Of a stretch of DNA of 12,770 nt, positions 12,686-12,770 are shown in pieces. The notes beneath the pieces are model-generated. The model was not told where the DNA came from. It worked only from the letters and a program-made list of their open reading frames with translations, and ran no database searches. The first letter of the stretch is position 1. Each line of letters begins with the position of its first letter. Made by a program: the position numbers and the translations under genes. This DNA is from CAYSCX01 sp964429575 (GTDB lineage: Bacteria > Desulfobacterota > Binatia > Binatales > Binataceae): the NCBI GenBank assembly GCA_964429575.1, contig CAYSCX010000055.1, positions 1-12,770 on the forward strand, given 5' to 3'.

Positions 12686-12770
12686 AGTGCATGAATCGAG
12701 CGAAGGCTCCTACCAGTCGCGCCTTGACAAGGGACTGGAGCGCAATCAGTGTCCAGACATTCAACGCGAG
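12686..12770. other. Right edge upstream of murF, content undecided
   Basis: On the minus strand one frame is open from the edge and stops with a TGA overlapping the murF start as ATGA, the usual pattern for coupled genes, but its 28 visible codons match nothing I recognise. A second frame stops just inside the edge (TGA at 12761-12763), which would also fit an upstream gene ending there. The two cannot be told apart without more sequence. Confidence 0.35.

Noticed and set aside
11936..12694. 252-codon plus-strand open frame opposite murF
   Set aside because: Complement shadow of murF in GC-rich DNA; Ala/Arg/Gly-rich with no motif.
12723..12728. TTGACA on the plus strand as a -35 box
   Set aside because: No -10 box or plus-strand gene follows; it lies ahead of the minus-strand murF and is probably chance.
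12399..12764. Minus-strand open frame overlapping the murF start by about 290 bases
   Set aside because: Its later part is an Arg-rich shadow of murF; only the first 25 or so codons lie outside the gene.

Overview
The window comes from a high-GC Gram-negative bacterium, probably an uncultivated soil or water lineage. The signs are a MurF with many family-typical motifs, an O-antigen-type polymerase, Sec-type export, and gaps packed with short palindromic repeats in mostly GC-rich DNA. The phylum cannot be fixed from this stretch alone.

Left part (1-4193, + strand) is a phage-tail-like cassette cut by the window edge. It holds the 3' end of a tail/baseplate-type structural protein (1-429), a 189-residue tail-fibre protein with a gp53-like C-terminal end (701-1270), and a 959-residue tailspike-like protein (1314-4193). 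The last one joins a Sec signal peptide, a four-cysteine module, two tail-fibre-type repeats, a pectate-lyase-like beta-helix split by a large nested insertion, and a cysteine-containing C-terminal cap. A cytoplasmically assembled virion spike would not need a signal peptide, so this gene is the most unusual item here: it looks like a tailspike converted to an exported surface or secreted glycan-binding or glycan-cleaving protein.

Middle part (4442-8613) holds surface-glycan genes: a Wzy-like oligosaccharide polymerase (- strand, lower GC than its neighbours), a GT-C-like membrane protein (- strand) and, divergently, a class I SAM methyltransferase of a type often found with polysaccharide genes (+ strand). 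Their closeness to a tailspike-like protein suggests a glycan/receptor relationship, but this is inference.

Right part (8966-12685) is housekeeping-like: an MthK-type potassium channel with RCK domain (+), a YjdF/DUF2238 membrane protein (-) and murF (-). The MurF carries a Glu where the family normally has the carbamylated lysine, and has a changed P-loop.

The gaps are filled by a dispersed repeat system: a 26-bp hairpin module (arms GGGCGCAC/GTGCGCCC followed by CTACGG), a roughly 67-bp module beginning GTCGCGAGCCGCGACTCCC, a C-rich/G-rich 22-bp palindrome, and smaller repeats. All hairpin and 67-bp copies lie in one orientation. One hairpin copy carries another repeat in its loop, and one palindrome copy now encodes the C-terminus of the methyltransferase. 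No tRNA, rRNA, CRISPR array or transposase gene was seen.
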